Shown here piece by piece: positions 1 to 5,156 of a stretch of DNA of 5,156 nt. Source of the stretch: Clostridiales bacterium (lineage in GTDB: Bacteria; Bacillota; Desulfitobacteriia; Desulfitobacteriales; Desulfitobacteriaceae). The notes under the pieces were generated by a model, which was not told where the DNA came from, did not search any database, and was given only the letters and a program-made list of their open reading frames with translations. How positions within the stretch are numbered: position 1 is the stretch's first letter; each line of letters begins with the position of its first letter. Both the position numbers and the translations under genes were made by a program. The DNA is taken from NCBI GenBank assembly GCA_027357125.1, contig DAHVVW010000181.1, forward strand, positions 1 to 5,156, given 5' to 3'.

Positions 1-184
1 TGCAAATAAACGCATCATCACTGACATCCTCTGGGTCAACTATTTCACATACTCTACCCTTTGCAAAATCATTCTCAATTATCTTCCTGCCCCATTCAGG
101 ATCTCCTCCACCACCTGTTCCGTATATTGCCAGACCAATCAGTAGTTCTTCTACTTCTTCACTATTTAATACTCTGCGTGCCAA
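1..184 (-). CDS. DUF917-family protein (S-methyl thiohydantoin desulfurase-like), N-terminal part, runs off the window
   Basis: The frame reads about 61 residues from a TTG at 184-182 to the window edge without a stop. It starts MARRVLNSEEVEELLIG, continues with a glycine-rich loop YGTGGGGDPEWGRK (about residues 21-34), and then has EIVDPEDVSDDAF (about 47-59). The acidic helix, the GTGGGGDP loop and the (V/I)DPE-x-(V/L)-x-DDA segment are, from memory, the hallmark N-terminus of DUF917 (PF06032), whose characterised relatives include S-methyl thiohydantoin desulfurases. Such genes often sit beside hydantoinase/oxoprolinase genes. The TTG start is chosen because an in-frame TGA lies just upstream (196-194) and an AGGAAGTG Shine-Dalgarno-like stretch lies at 202-195. 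The start is 4 nt after the stop of the small ORF at 278-189, which suggests translational coupling. The substrate cannot be predicted. Family call is fairly sure; the exact start less so. Confidence 0.75.
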   Translation of the reverse strand, partial: MARRVLNSEEVEELLIGLAIYGTGGGGDPEWGRKIIENDFAKGRVCEIVDPEDVSDDAFIC

Positions 185-188
185 TATT

Positions 189-278
189 TCATTTCACTTC
201 CTTTTTATTATATTTAAGCTCTCTATTTGCCGGTTTGAACAGTCGCTGAATGCGTTCGATAATAGCTCCAAGTTCCAT
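189..278 (-). CDS. Possible small protein of 29 residues, unknown function
   Basis: An ATG at 278-276 opens a 29-residue frame (MELGAIIERIQRLFKPANRE..., ending KKEVK) that stops with TGA at 191-189. A good Shine-Dalgarno sequence, AGGGGG at 292-287, sits 8 nt before the ATG, and the DUF917 start follows 4 nt after the stop. The product is basic at its C-terminus, with an amphipathic-looking N-terminal helix and no signal or membrane segment. The same frame stays open upstream to a TAA at 356-354, giving 54 codons. The upstream part (KFFIIGNHAYQGEHS, just before the Met) looks protein-like rather than random. This could therefore be the decayed C-terminal end of a longer gene, a short gene with an unusual start, or a leader peptide coupled to the DUF917 gene. 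I do not recognise a family. Confidence 0.35.
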   Translation of the reverse strand: MELGAIIERIQRLFKPANRELKYNKKEVK

Positions 279-424
279 AGAATGTTCCCCCTGATAAGCA
301 TGATTTCCTATAATGAAAAACTTTGTTCCACTGTATGGATTTGAGTTCCGAAATTACATTTTCTAAAATATTCGTCAAGTTTTCGAATATTCCTGCTTAT
401 AAATTGAAATGTATACTGTATTTC
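279..424. other. AT-rich intergenic gap downstream of icmB
   Basis: These 146 bases separate the end of icmB from the small ORF. I see no strong GC-rich terminator hairpin after icmB. On the minus strand a TTGACG hexamer (378-373) resembles a -35 box, but no good -10 box lies 16-18 nt downstream (the best is TAATTT at 356-351, a weak match). A TATAAT on the + strand at 309-314 has no matching -35 and no + strand gene to serve. An inverted repeat at 367-391 is listed separately. The part from 353 to 279 is in frame with the small ORF and may be coding. Confidence 0.5.
367..391. repeat. 8-bp inverted repeat AATATTCG / CGAATATT
   Basis: AATATTCG at 367-374 and CGAATATT at 384-391 are perfect reverse complements separated by 9 bases. 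On the minus strand the second arm is followed by a short T-rich stretch (TTTTAG), and a TTGACG hexamer overlaps the spacer and that arm. The hairpin is AT-rich with only two GC pairs, so it would make a poor intrinsic terminator. An operator for a dimeric regulator acting on the downstream DUF917 unit is possible. Chance in AT-rich DNA is also possible. Confidence 0.3.
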
Positions 425-844
425 TCAAAAATATTTTGATCTATTTAGCTTCATCCTATCGTTAATCCAGTCGACAATCTCAGTCGTTGGGGTTCCCGGA
501 GTAAATAGTGCCTCAGCATAGCCGTCTCGAATTAAGCTTTCTGCATCTTCCTCCGGTATGATCCCGCCACCTATCAATAAAATATCTTCGGCTTGTTGTT
601 GTTTTAGCAATTCTTTAACACGCGGGAAAATTGTCAAATGTGCTCCTGACATAATACTTAAACCTATTAAATCAACGTCCTCTTGGATGGCAGCTTCAAC
701 AATTTGTTCCGGTGTTTGATGCAATCCAGAATAAATAACTTCCATCCCTGCATCGCGAAGTGCCCTGGCAATAACTTTGGCCCCACGGTCATGTCCATCG
801 AGTCCTGGTTTGCCAACTAATACCCTGATACGGGTTTGGCTCAT
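425..844 (-). CDS. icmB: Isobutyryl-CoA mutase-type small subunit (cobalamin-binding)
   Basis: This is a 139-residue cobalamin-binding subunit of a two-component B12-dependent acyl-CoA mutase. It carries the base-off/His-on motif DxHxxG as DGHDRG (residues 16-21), whose His18 should replace dimethylbenzimidazole as the lower cobalt ligand. GLSIMSGAH corresponds to the SxL region (SIM here), and the GG motif is [10 protein letters not shown]. The stretch [20 protein letters not shown], followed by [15 protein letters not shown], is nearly what I recall for Streptomyces IcmB. The length fits free-standing IcmB/HcmB subunits, whereas in methylmalonyl-CoA mutase this domain is usually fused to the large chain. 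A GTG at 853 would add three residues, but it lies inside the Shine-Dalgarno sequence, so the ATG at 844-842 is preferred. The gene begins 21 nt after the icmA stop. Its GC content is lower than that of the upstream genes. Confidence 0.9.
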   Translation of the reverse strand: MSQTRIRVLVGKPGLDGHDRGAKVIARALRDAGMEVIYSGLHQTPEQIVEAAIQEDVDLIGLSIMSGAHLTIFPRVKELLKQQQAEDILLIGGGIIPEEDAESLIRDGYAEALFTPGTPTTEIVDWINDRMKLNRSKYF

Positions 845-849
845 ATTTT

Positions 850-855
850 TCACCT
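850..855 (-). promoter_or_regulatory. Ribosome binding site of icmB, decides the start
   Basis: Reading the minus strand, GGGAAGGTGA spans 859-850. Its AGGTGA (855-850) matches the anti-Shine-Dalgarno complement and lies 5 nt before the ATG at 844. The upstream GTG at 853-851 is part of this element and would have no spacing of its own, so ATG 844 is the likely initiation codon. Confidence 0.65.
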
Positions 856-865
856 TCCCAGCTCA

Positions 866-2497
866 TTAAAATACAGCATTTTCTCGATATTCTCCGAAAA
901 CTTCTTTCAGAACAGTAATTATTTCTCCTTCAGTAGCGTAGGCCGAGACCGCGGCAATGATCTTAGGCATCAAATTATCTGTACTGCTTGCCGTCGTTCT
1001 TAAATCATCAAGAGTTGCTTGAACCTGCAAATTGTCCCGCGTTTGCCTTAATCTTTGAACTCGTTTTATTTGAGAACGCTCAATCTCAGTGTCAATTTTG
1101 AGTAAGTCAATACTGAGTTTTTCTTTGTTAATAAAGTCGTTTATCCCAATAATAATCCGATCCTTATTCTCAATTTCCCTTTGATAGCGATAGGCGGCAT
1201 CGGCAATTTCCTGTTGAAAGAAGTTCTCTTCAATGGCAGGAAGAACGCCGCCCAGTTCCTCAACTCTCTGAAAATAAGCTTCTGCTCCTTCTTCCATTTG
1301 GGTCGTGAGGGCTTCGATGAAGTATGATCCGGCCAAAGGATCGATGGTGTTGGCCACGCCCGTCTCATAGGCAAGAATCTGCTGCGTGCGGAGGGCTATT
1401 TGGACAGACTTTTCCGTGGGCAAGGCCAGTACTTCATCCATAGAATTCGTGTGTAACGATTGAGTGCCCCCAAGCACCGCTGCCAAGGCCTCATAAGCGG
1501 TACGCACAATATTGTTTTCGGGTTGGGGAGCGGTGAGCGAGCATCCGGCCGTCTGAGTATGGAACCGCAGCAGTAAGCTCTCTTCTTTCTTGGCACCATA
1601 CTTTTCTTTCATGCGACGGGCCCAGATCCGGCGGGCCGCCCGGTACTTCGCAATTTCTTCAAAGATATCCATATGGGAGTTGAAAAAGAAGGATAAGCGC
1701 GGGGCAAAATCGTCGACTTCGAGTCCCGCTTTGATTCCGGCTTCGACGTAAGCGAACCCGTCTGCCAAGGTAAAGGCTAATTCCTGCAAGGCGGTAGACC
1801 CAGCCTCCCGGATGTGGTAACCGCTAATGGAGACCGTATTCCATTTGGGTACGTGATCACGAGCAAACCCAAAAATGTCCGTGATGAGGCGCATCGAGGG
1901 CTGAGGTGGAAAAATCCAAGATTTCTGGGCAATATACTCTTTTAAGATGTCATTCTGAATCGTGCCGGTTAATTGTTGAGATGGGACTCCCTGTTTGTCT
2001 GCCGTCACAATGTACATGGCCCACATAATGGCTGCTGGAGCATTGATGGTCATGGAAGTGCTTACTTTGTCCAGCGCAATGTCCTGGAACAGGGTTTCCA
2101 TGTCTTGCAGGGAATCAATGGCCACTCCCACCCGTCCGACTTCTCCAAAAGCGCGCGGATGATCGGAGTCATACCCCATAATGGTGGGCATGTCAAAGGC
2201 GACACTGAGGCCGGTCTGACCCTGGTTGAGCAAGAATTTATAGCGTTCATTCGACTCCTGGGCCGTAGCGAACCCGGCAAATTGGCGCATGGTCCAGAGG
2301 CGCCCCCGGTACATGTTGGTACGGACTCCCCGAGTGTACGGGTATTGTCCGGGATGGCCCAAGTCTGTTTCGTAATTGACCGCACCATTTTCTGGCGTGT
2401 ACAAGGGATCAATCGGTACGCCGGACACGGTTACAAAATGGGCTTGTCTTTCTTTTTGCTTTTGATATGCTTCTTTCCATGTTGCACTATCAGTCAT
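866..2497 (-). CDS. icmA: Isobutyryl-CoA mutase-like large (catalytic) subunit
   Basis: A 543-residue catalytic chain of an adenosylcobalamin-dependent acyl-CoA mutase: a TIM barrel without the cobalamin domain, which icmB supplies. Family landmarks are YPYTRG (52-57), WTMRQFAGF (68-76), [10 protein letters not shown] (96-105), [14 protein letters not shown] (178-191), [11 protein letters not shown] (223-233, with Tyr227 and His228 matching the catalytic Tyr243/His244 of Propionibacterium MutB), FAPRLSFFF (264-272) and GGTQSLHTN. Substrate-specificity positions differ from methylmalonyl-CoA mutase: Tyr89 is Phe73 and Arg207 is Gln191, the pair reported for isobutyryl-CoA mutase (Phe80/Gln198). 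Position 100 is Ala, where 2-hydroxyisobutyryl-CoA mutase has Asp117, and position 73 is not Ile. The predicted reaction is isobutyryl-CoA to n-butyryl-CoA, reversibly. The ATG at 2497 overlaps the meaB end by 8 nt (ATGACTGA), with GGAGGAG at 2517-2511. The 3' third is clearly AT-richer than the rest. A branched-acyl-CoA variant such as isovaleryl/pivalyl specificity cannot be excluded. Confidence 0.88.
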   Translation of the reverse strand: MTDSATWKEAYQKQKERQAHFVTVSGVPIDPLYTPENGAVNYETDLGHPGQYPYTRGVRTNMYRGRLWTMRQFAGFATAQESNERYKFLLNQGQTGLSVAFDMPTIMGYDSDHPRAFGEVGRVGVAIDSLQDMETLFQDIALDKVSTSMTINAPAAIMWAMYIVTADKQGVPSQQLTGTIQNDILKEYIAQKSWIFPPQPSMRLITDIFGFARDHVPKWNTVSISGYHIREAGSTALQELAFTLADGFAYVEAGIKAGLEVDDFAPRLSFFFNSHMDIFEEIAKYRAARRIWARRMKEKYGAKKEESLLLRFHTQTAGCSLTAPQPENNIVRTAYEALAAVLGGTQSLHTNSMDEVLALPTEKSVQIALRTQQILAYETGVANTIDPLAGSYFIEALTTQMEEGAEAYFQRVEELGGVLPAIEENFFQQEIADAAYRYQREIENKDRIIIGINDFINKEKLSIDLLKIDTEIERSQIKRVQRLRQTRDNLQVQATLDDLRTTASSTDNLMPKIIAAVSAYATEGEIITVLKEVFGEYRENAVF

Positions 2498-3443
2498 TTT
2501 TCTTCTTCATCTCCTCCATCATTACGGACCACACCTGCTCAGCTATCTGACCGGGATCGGTGCCTTCTGCAATGGCTGCGTCAGATAAGAGCTTCGGCCA
2601 CAGGCTGTTAAACTGTTCTTGTATTTGGCCGTTCAAATGCCGCCATACCTCCCGCTGCAACTGCTCCTGCCATTTTATTTTCCAACGCCCACTGCTACGT
2701 AAAAACGCATGGTGGCGCTTAATTTCTGCCTGCAGTTGATCAACGCCACGGTTTTCATACACACTGGTCAGTACCACTGGGGGACGCCACGCTTTGTCTT
2801 GACCTGTCATGCCCAGCATCATTTCTATATCGTTTTTCAAGCGCTCTGATCCAGGTAAGTCGGCTTTGTTGATTACGAAGATATCGGCGATTTCCATGAT
2901 GCCGGCTTTTATGGCCTGAATACCGTCCCCTGTCCCCGGATTAAGGGTGACGATTACCGTGTCGGCCAGATGCATGATCTCAATTTCGGACTGGCCTACG
3001 CCTACGGTCTCGAGCAGCAAGGTCGTGTAACCGCCTGCCTCCATGATGCGAATGACGTCGGCCGTGGCCTTTGCCATGCCTCCTAAGTGGCCGCGCGTGC
3101 CCATGCTGCGGATGAAGACGTTGCGGTCGGTCGCATGGGATTGCATTCGGATGCGGTCCCCTAAGATCGCTCCTCCGGTAAGAGGGCTGGTTGGATCCAC
3201 GGCTACAATTCCTACGGACTCCCCTTGCTCTCGCACTAATTTAGTTAACGCTTCGACCAGTGAACTTTTGCCCGCTCCCGGCGGGCCCGTGATTCCGGTT
3301 ACGAGCGTGTTGCCTGTACGGGGAAGCACTGCGCGCATGATCTGGTGGCGTTCTATATTGTCTTCGACCAAAGAAATGAGTTTGGCGACTGCCCGCCGAT
3401 CTTGCAGAAACAGCCTTTTTAACCACTCCTGCACTCCGTTCAA
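2490..3443 (-). CDS. meaB: MeaB/ArgK-family GTPase, acyl-CoA mutase chaperone
   Basis: A 317-residue SIMIBI-class G protein of the MeaB/MMAA family. Members bind the mutase, use GTP hydrolysis to gate adenosylcobalamin delivery, and guard against inactivation or eject damaged cofactor. Visible motifs are Walker A GPPGAGKS (53-60), VDPTSP (82-87), GDRIRMQSH (95-103), the switch region ETVGVGQSE (145-153) and the guanine-specificity motif NKAD (192-195). Length is typical, with the C-terminal dimerisation region present. It starts with TTG at 3443-3441 in a TTGA overlap with the adenosyltransferase stop, preceded by a modest AGGGATGG. Its stop lies inside the icmA start. This double overlap implies co-translation and a stoichiometric role with the mutase next door, even though many copies will be annotated as arginine/ornithine transport kinase (ArgK), a historical misnomer. 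GC content is high (about 67% by hand count in 3061-3120). Confidence 0.93.
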   Translation of the reverse strand: MNGVQEWLKRLFLQDRRAVAKLISLVEDNIERHQIMRAVLPRTGNTLVTGITGPPGAGKSSLVEALTKLVREQGESVGIVAVDPTSPLTGGAILGDRIRMQSHATDRNVFIRSMGTRGHLGGMAKATADVIRIMEAGGYTTLLLETVGVGQSEIEIMHLADTVIVTLNPGTGDGIQAIKAGIMEIADIFVINKADLPGSERLKNDIEMMLGMTGQDKAWRPPVVLTSVYENRGVDQLQAEIKRHHAFLRSSGRWKIKWQEQLQREVWRHLNGQIQEQFNSLWPKLLSDAAIAEGTDPGQIAEQVWSVMMEEMKKKND

Positions 3444-3958
3444 AATTCCATCCCTGCCTTTGCTTCGACTCCTTTATGATAGGCGTGACGGCATTCTACC
3501 ATTTCTGTGACGGTATCTGCCATTTGTACGATTGGGTCCGGAGCATAGCGGCCAGTGAGCACGATGTCGATGTGCGGTGGGCGTTTATTTAATGTATCCA
3601 GCACCTGGTTGACTGTAAGTAAGCCAAAGGAAACAGCCACCAGGATTTCATCCAAAACGATCAAATCATAGTCCCCGTTCGCCAGCCATTCTTCTGCCAA
3701 GTTCAATCCTGCGTGCGCCATTTGGATGTCGATATCCTCAAGTTTGCCGGGAATGACAAATTCGTCCCGCCCGCATTGCACCATGTTTAAGTTTGGTAAT
3801 TGCGAAGCAATGCGGTACTCGCCATAGTTCGGGCTCCCTTTCATGAACTGCAAAAAGCCTACCTTATGACCATGGCCTAAGGCTCTTAGGGATAAACCCA
3901 AGGCCGCTGTTGTCTTACCTTTGCCTTTGCCCGTGTAAACGAGTATTAACCCCGGCAT
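3440..3958 (-). CDS. cobO: Cob(I)alamin adenosyltransferase, CobA/CobO/BtuR type
   Basis: A 172-residue corrinoid adenosyltransferase that moves the adenosyl group of ATP to cob(I)alamin, forming the coenzyme needed by the mutase encoded downstream. It has the family's N-terminal P-loop, TGKGKGKTTAALG (9-21), a Walker-B-like YDLIVLDEI (97-105), the LTGRYAPDPIVQMADTVTEM segment (134-153) and the closing [15 protein letters not shown]. All belong to the CobA/CobO/BtuR family (PF02572), not the PduO/MMAB or EutT types. Length is slightly shorter than enterobacterial BtuR (about 196), lacking its N-terminal extension. The ATG at 3958 has a strong GGAGGGG Shine-Dalgarno 8 nt upstream. The stop overlaps the TTG start of meaB by 4 nt. 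Placement suggests a mutase-dedicated cofactor supply or repair enzyme rather than a member of a de novo B12 pathway, because no other cobalamin genes are visible. Confidence 0.92.
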   Translation of the reverse strand: MPGLILVYTGKGKGKTTAALGLSLRALGHGHKVGFLQFMKGSPNYGEYRIASQLPNLNMVQCGRDEFVIPGKLEDIDIQMAHAGLNLAEEWLANGDYDLIVLDEILVAVSFGLLTVNQVLDTLNKRPPHIDIVLTGRYAPDPIVQMADTVTEMVECRHAYHKGVEAKAGMEF

Positions 3959-3966
3959 CTGCCGTT

Positions 3967-3973
3967 CCCCTCC
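3967..3973 (-). promoter_or_regulatory. Strong ribosome binding site of the adenosyltransferase gene
   Basis: GGAGGGG on the minus strand, 8 nt (AACGGCAG) before the ATG at 3958. It is the best Shine-Dalgarno sequence in the window and fixes the start of the overlapping cobO-meaB-icmA block. It lies only 14 nt downstream of the tandem-repeat block, so the repeats fall in the 5' leader of this cistron. Confidence 0.8.
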
Positions 3974-3987
3974 GTTCGACCCGTTTT

Positions 3988-4008
3988 GTGCTCTGTGCTC
4001 TGTGCTCT
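3988..4008. repeat. Tandem heptamer (GTGCTCT) x3
   Basis: Three perfect head-to-tail copies of GTGCTCT on the + strand (AGAGCAC on the coding minus strand). They abut the hexamer array with no gap and lie in the non-coding leader of the adenosyltransferase gene. A 7-bp direct repeat GTTCGAC flanks the whole two-part array, at 3974-3980 and 4052-4058. The unit is unlike a CRISPR repeat in length and has no spacers. Confidence 0.95.
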
Positions 4009-4054
4009 GGTTATGGTTATGGTTATGGTTATGGTTATGGTTATGGTTATGGTT
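4009..4054. repeat. Tandem hexamer (GGTTAT) x7.7, bacterial microsatellite
   Basis: Seven perfect copies of GGTTAT plus GGTT on the + strand (ATAACC on the coding strand), 46 bases in all, directly joined to the heptamer array. The array lies between the stop of the acyl-CoA dehydrogenase gene (4088) and the Shine-Dalgarno of the adenosyltransferase gene. Perfect short tandem arrays of this length are prone to slipped-strand copy-number change. Here a change would alter leader length but no protein. No hairpin or promoter is evident inside the array. The function is unknown. Confidence 0.97.
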
Positions 4055-4087
4055 CGACTGCTTTCTGTTTGCGGGCGTCAGGGTCTT

Positions 4088-5156
4088 TTAACTTTCTTTA
4101 ATGATATGGTTTGCGATGATGATGCGTTGGACTTCGCTGGTTCCTTCATAGATTTCCGTGATTTTAGCGTCCCGCATCATGCGTTCGACCGGATATTCCC
4201 TGGTATAGCCATAGCCGCCATGAATCTGGACCGCCTGGGTTGTTACCCACATGGCAGTCTCAGCCGCATAAAGCTTGGCCATGGCAGACGCTTTGGATAC
4301 CGGACGGTGCTGGGAAGCCAGATAGGCCGACTGGTAGACCAGGAGACGGGCCGCATCGATTTGGGTCGCCATGTCGGCCAGTTTGAATTGGTTGATTTGG
4401 AAAGCGGAGAGGGGTTTACCAAACTGCACGCGCTCTTTGGCGTAGTTTAAGGCTTGTTCAAAAGCTCCCTGGGCTATCCCTAAGGCCTGGGAAGCGATAC
4501 CGATCCGGCCATAGTCTAATGTGACCATGGCGATTTTGAAGCCTTGTCCCTCTTCTCCGAGTAAGTTCTCCGCCGGAACCCTTACATTGTCGAAGACCAA
4601 TTCATATGTGGCTGATGAACGTATCCCCATTTTCTTTTCCTTTTTGCCAAAGGTAAAGCCGGGCATTCCCTTTTCCATAATAAAAGCGGCGATTCCTTTG
4701 TTGCCTTTGCTTTTATCCATTTGGGCTGTGACAATATAGGTGTCCGCTTCAAAGCCGTTGGTGATAAAAATCTTCGAGCCGTTGATGATATAGTCGTTTC
4801 CTTCCCGAACTGCCGTTGTCCGGGTTGCCGATGCGTCAGAGCCTGCCATTGCTTCGGTCAAGCCAAGAGCACCTAGCTTTTGGCCGGTTGCCAACGGAAC
4901 CAAATACTTTTGCTTCTGCTCTTCCGTACCGAAGATGTTAATAGGATTGGCGCAAAGACTTGAGTGGGCAGAAACAGTAACTCCGACGGATGCATCAACG
5001 CGGGAGAGTTCCTCCACGGCGATAGCATAGGAAATATAATCTGCACCTACACCGTTGTACTCCTCCGGGATAGTAATCCCTGCTAAACCGAGTTTGGCTA
5101 GTTTGTCCCAAATCTCGCGTGGAAATTCTTCCCTTTCATCCCGCTCGCCAGCTCCC
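4088..5156 (-). CDS. Short-chain (butyryl-CoA-type) acyl-CoA dehydrogenase, N-terminus cut by window edge
   Basis: An FAD-dependent acyl-CoA dehydrogenase that should desaturate a short acyl-CoA at C2-C3 and pass electrons to electron-transfer flavoprotein. The frame is open from the right window edge to TAA at 4090-4088, giving 355 visible residues of a usual ~380, so roughly the first 25 are missing. A GTG at 5017 is internal, because coding continues upstream through [20 protein letters not shown], the typical N-terminal helical domain. Seen in order: [11 protein letters not shown] (about 97-107; the usual Pro of LTEPxAGSD is Ala here), KIFITNG (128-134), [37 protein letters not shown], and [13 protein letters not shown], whose Glu in YEGT (visible residue 337) is the expected catalytic base. 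Its nearness to an isobutyryl-CoA mutase fits butyryl-CoA as substrate, but isobutyryl- or 2-methylbutyryl-CoA cannot be excluded. It ends 129 nt before the adenosyltransferase gene. Confidence 0.93.
   Translation of the reverse strand, partial: GAGERDEREEFPREIWDKLAKLGLAGITIPEEYNGVGADYISYAIAVEELSRVDASVGVTVSAHSSLCANPINIFGTEEQKQKYLVPLATGQKLGALGLTEAMAGSDASATRTTAVREGNDYIINGSKIFITNGFEADTYIVTAQMDKSKGNKGIAAFIMEKGMPGFTFGKKEKKMGIRSSATYELVFDNVRVPAENLLGEEGQGFKIAMVTLDYGRIGIASQALGIAQGAFEQALNYAKERVQFGKPLSAFQINQFKLADMATQIDAARLLVYQSAYLASQHRPVSKASAMAKLYAAETAMWVTTQAVQIHGGYGYTREYPVERMMRDAKITEIYEGTSEVQRIIIANHIIKES

Noticed and set aside
61..249. + strand open frame of 62 codons near the left edge
   Set aside because: It is Leu/Ser-rich and hydrophobic, as expected for the complement of an AT-rich coding strand. 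The minus strand carries a clear DUF917 N-terminus in the same place.
866..2497. Methylmalonyl-CoA mutase or 2-hydroxyisobutyryl-CoA mutase as the main call
   Set aside because: The specificity residues (Phe73, Gln191, Ala100) match neither the Tyr/Arg pair of the first nor the Ile/Asp pair of the second.
1973..2611. Long + strand open frame of 212 codons opposite icmA/meaB
   Set aside because: It lies antisense to two strongly supported genes, crosses their overlap, has no recognisable domain and has no Shine-Dalgarno of note. It is a shadow of codon bias on the minus strand.
3988..4054. CRISPR array or telomere-like repeat
   Set aside because: Units are 6-7 bp, contiguous and without spacers. 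This is an ordinary bacterial microsatellite inside an operon-like context.
3440..4087. Cobalamin riboswitch upstream of the adenosyltransferase gene
   Set aside because: The 129-bp spacer is largely repeats and shows no B12-box-like conserved core. It is too short for a full cobalamin riboswitch plus expression platform.
4182..4190. Further copy of GTTCGACC within the acyl-CoA dehydrogenase gene
   Set aside because: It encodes the conserved Val-Glu-Arg of the PVERMM motif, so the match to the repeat flank is most likely chance.
3910..4450. + strand open frames containing Val-Met or Gly-Tyr runs
   Set aside because: The dipeptide runs are just the GGTTAT microsatellite read in two frames. 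The rest is antisense to the adenosyltransferase and acyl-CoA dehydrogenase genes.
4088..5017. Acyl-CoA dehydrogenase starting at the GTG at 5017
   Set aside because: The frame continues upstream to the window edge and encodes the expected N-terminal helical domain, so this GTG is an internal Val codon.

Overview
The window reads as one strand of a bacterial catabolic locus. Every gene I can support lies on the minus strand, so transcription runs from high to low coordinates. Gram-positive-style Shine-Dalgarno sequences (GGAGGGG, GGAGGAG, AGGTGA), TTG starts, overlapping genes and the protein families suggest a Firmicute, perhaps an anaerobic Clostridia/Peptococcaceae-type fatty-acid degrader. 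That assignment is inference, and I cannot name a genus.

Layout in transcription order: (1) 5156-4088, a short-chain acyl-CoA dehydrogenase, cut at its N-terminus by the window edge. (2) 4087-3959, a 129-bp spacer holding two adjacent microsatellites, (GGTTAT)~7.7 and (GTGCTCT)3 on the + strand. (3) 3958-3440, a CobA/CobO/BtuR-type corrinoid adenosyltransferase. (4) 3443-2490, a MeaB-family G-protein chaperone. (5) 2497-866, the large subunit of a B12-dependent acyl-CoA mutase. (6) 844-425, its small cobalamin-binding subunit. (7) 424-279, an AT-rich gap with an 8-bp inverted repeat. (8) 278-189, a possible 29-residue ORF. (9) 184-1, the start of a DUF917 (S-methyl thiohydantoin desulfurase-like) protein that runs off the left edge.

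The main result concerns the mutase. Homology alone would probably label it methylmalonyl-CoA mutase. However, the two residues that bind the substrate carboxylate in that enzyme (Tyr89 and Arg207 in Propionibacterium MutB) are Phe73 and Gln191 here. That is the isobutyryl-CoA mutase signature (Phe80/Gln198 in Streptomyces IcmA). It also lacks the Ile/Asp pair of 2-hydroxyisobutyryl-CoA mutase. The separate small subunit closely resembles IcmB.

The genes form a self-contained module. The adenosyltransferase makes adenosylcobalamin, MeaB gates its loading and protects the enzyme, and IcmAB interconverts isobutyryl-CoA and n-butyryl-CoA. The acyl-CoA dehydrogenase could then oxidise butyryl-CoA to crotonyl-CoA. 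The cobO-meaB-icmA genes overlap and icmB follows after 21 nt, so they are almost certainly one operon. The acyl-CoA dehydrogenase may share the transcript. The left 425 bases are AT-rich and may belong to a separate unit.
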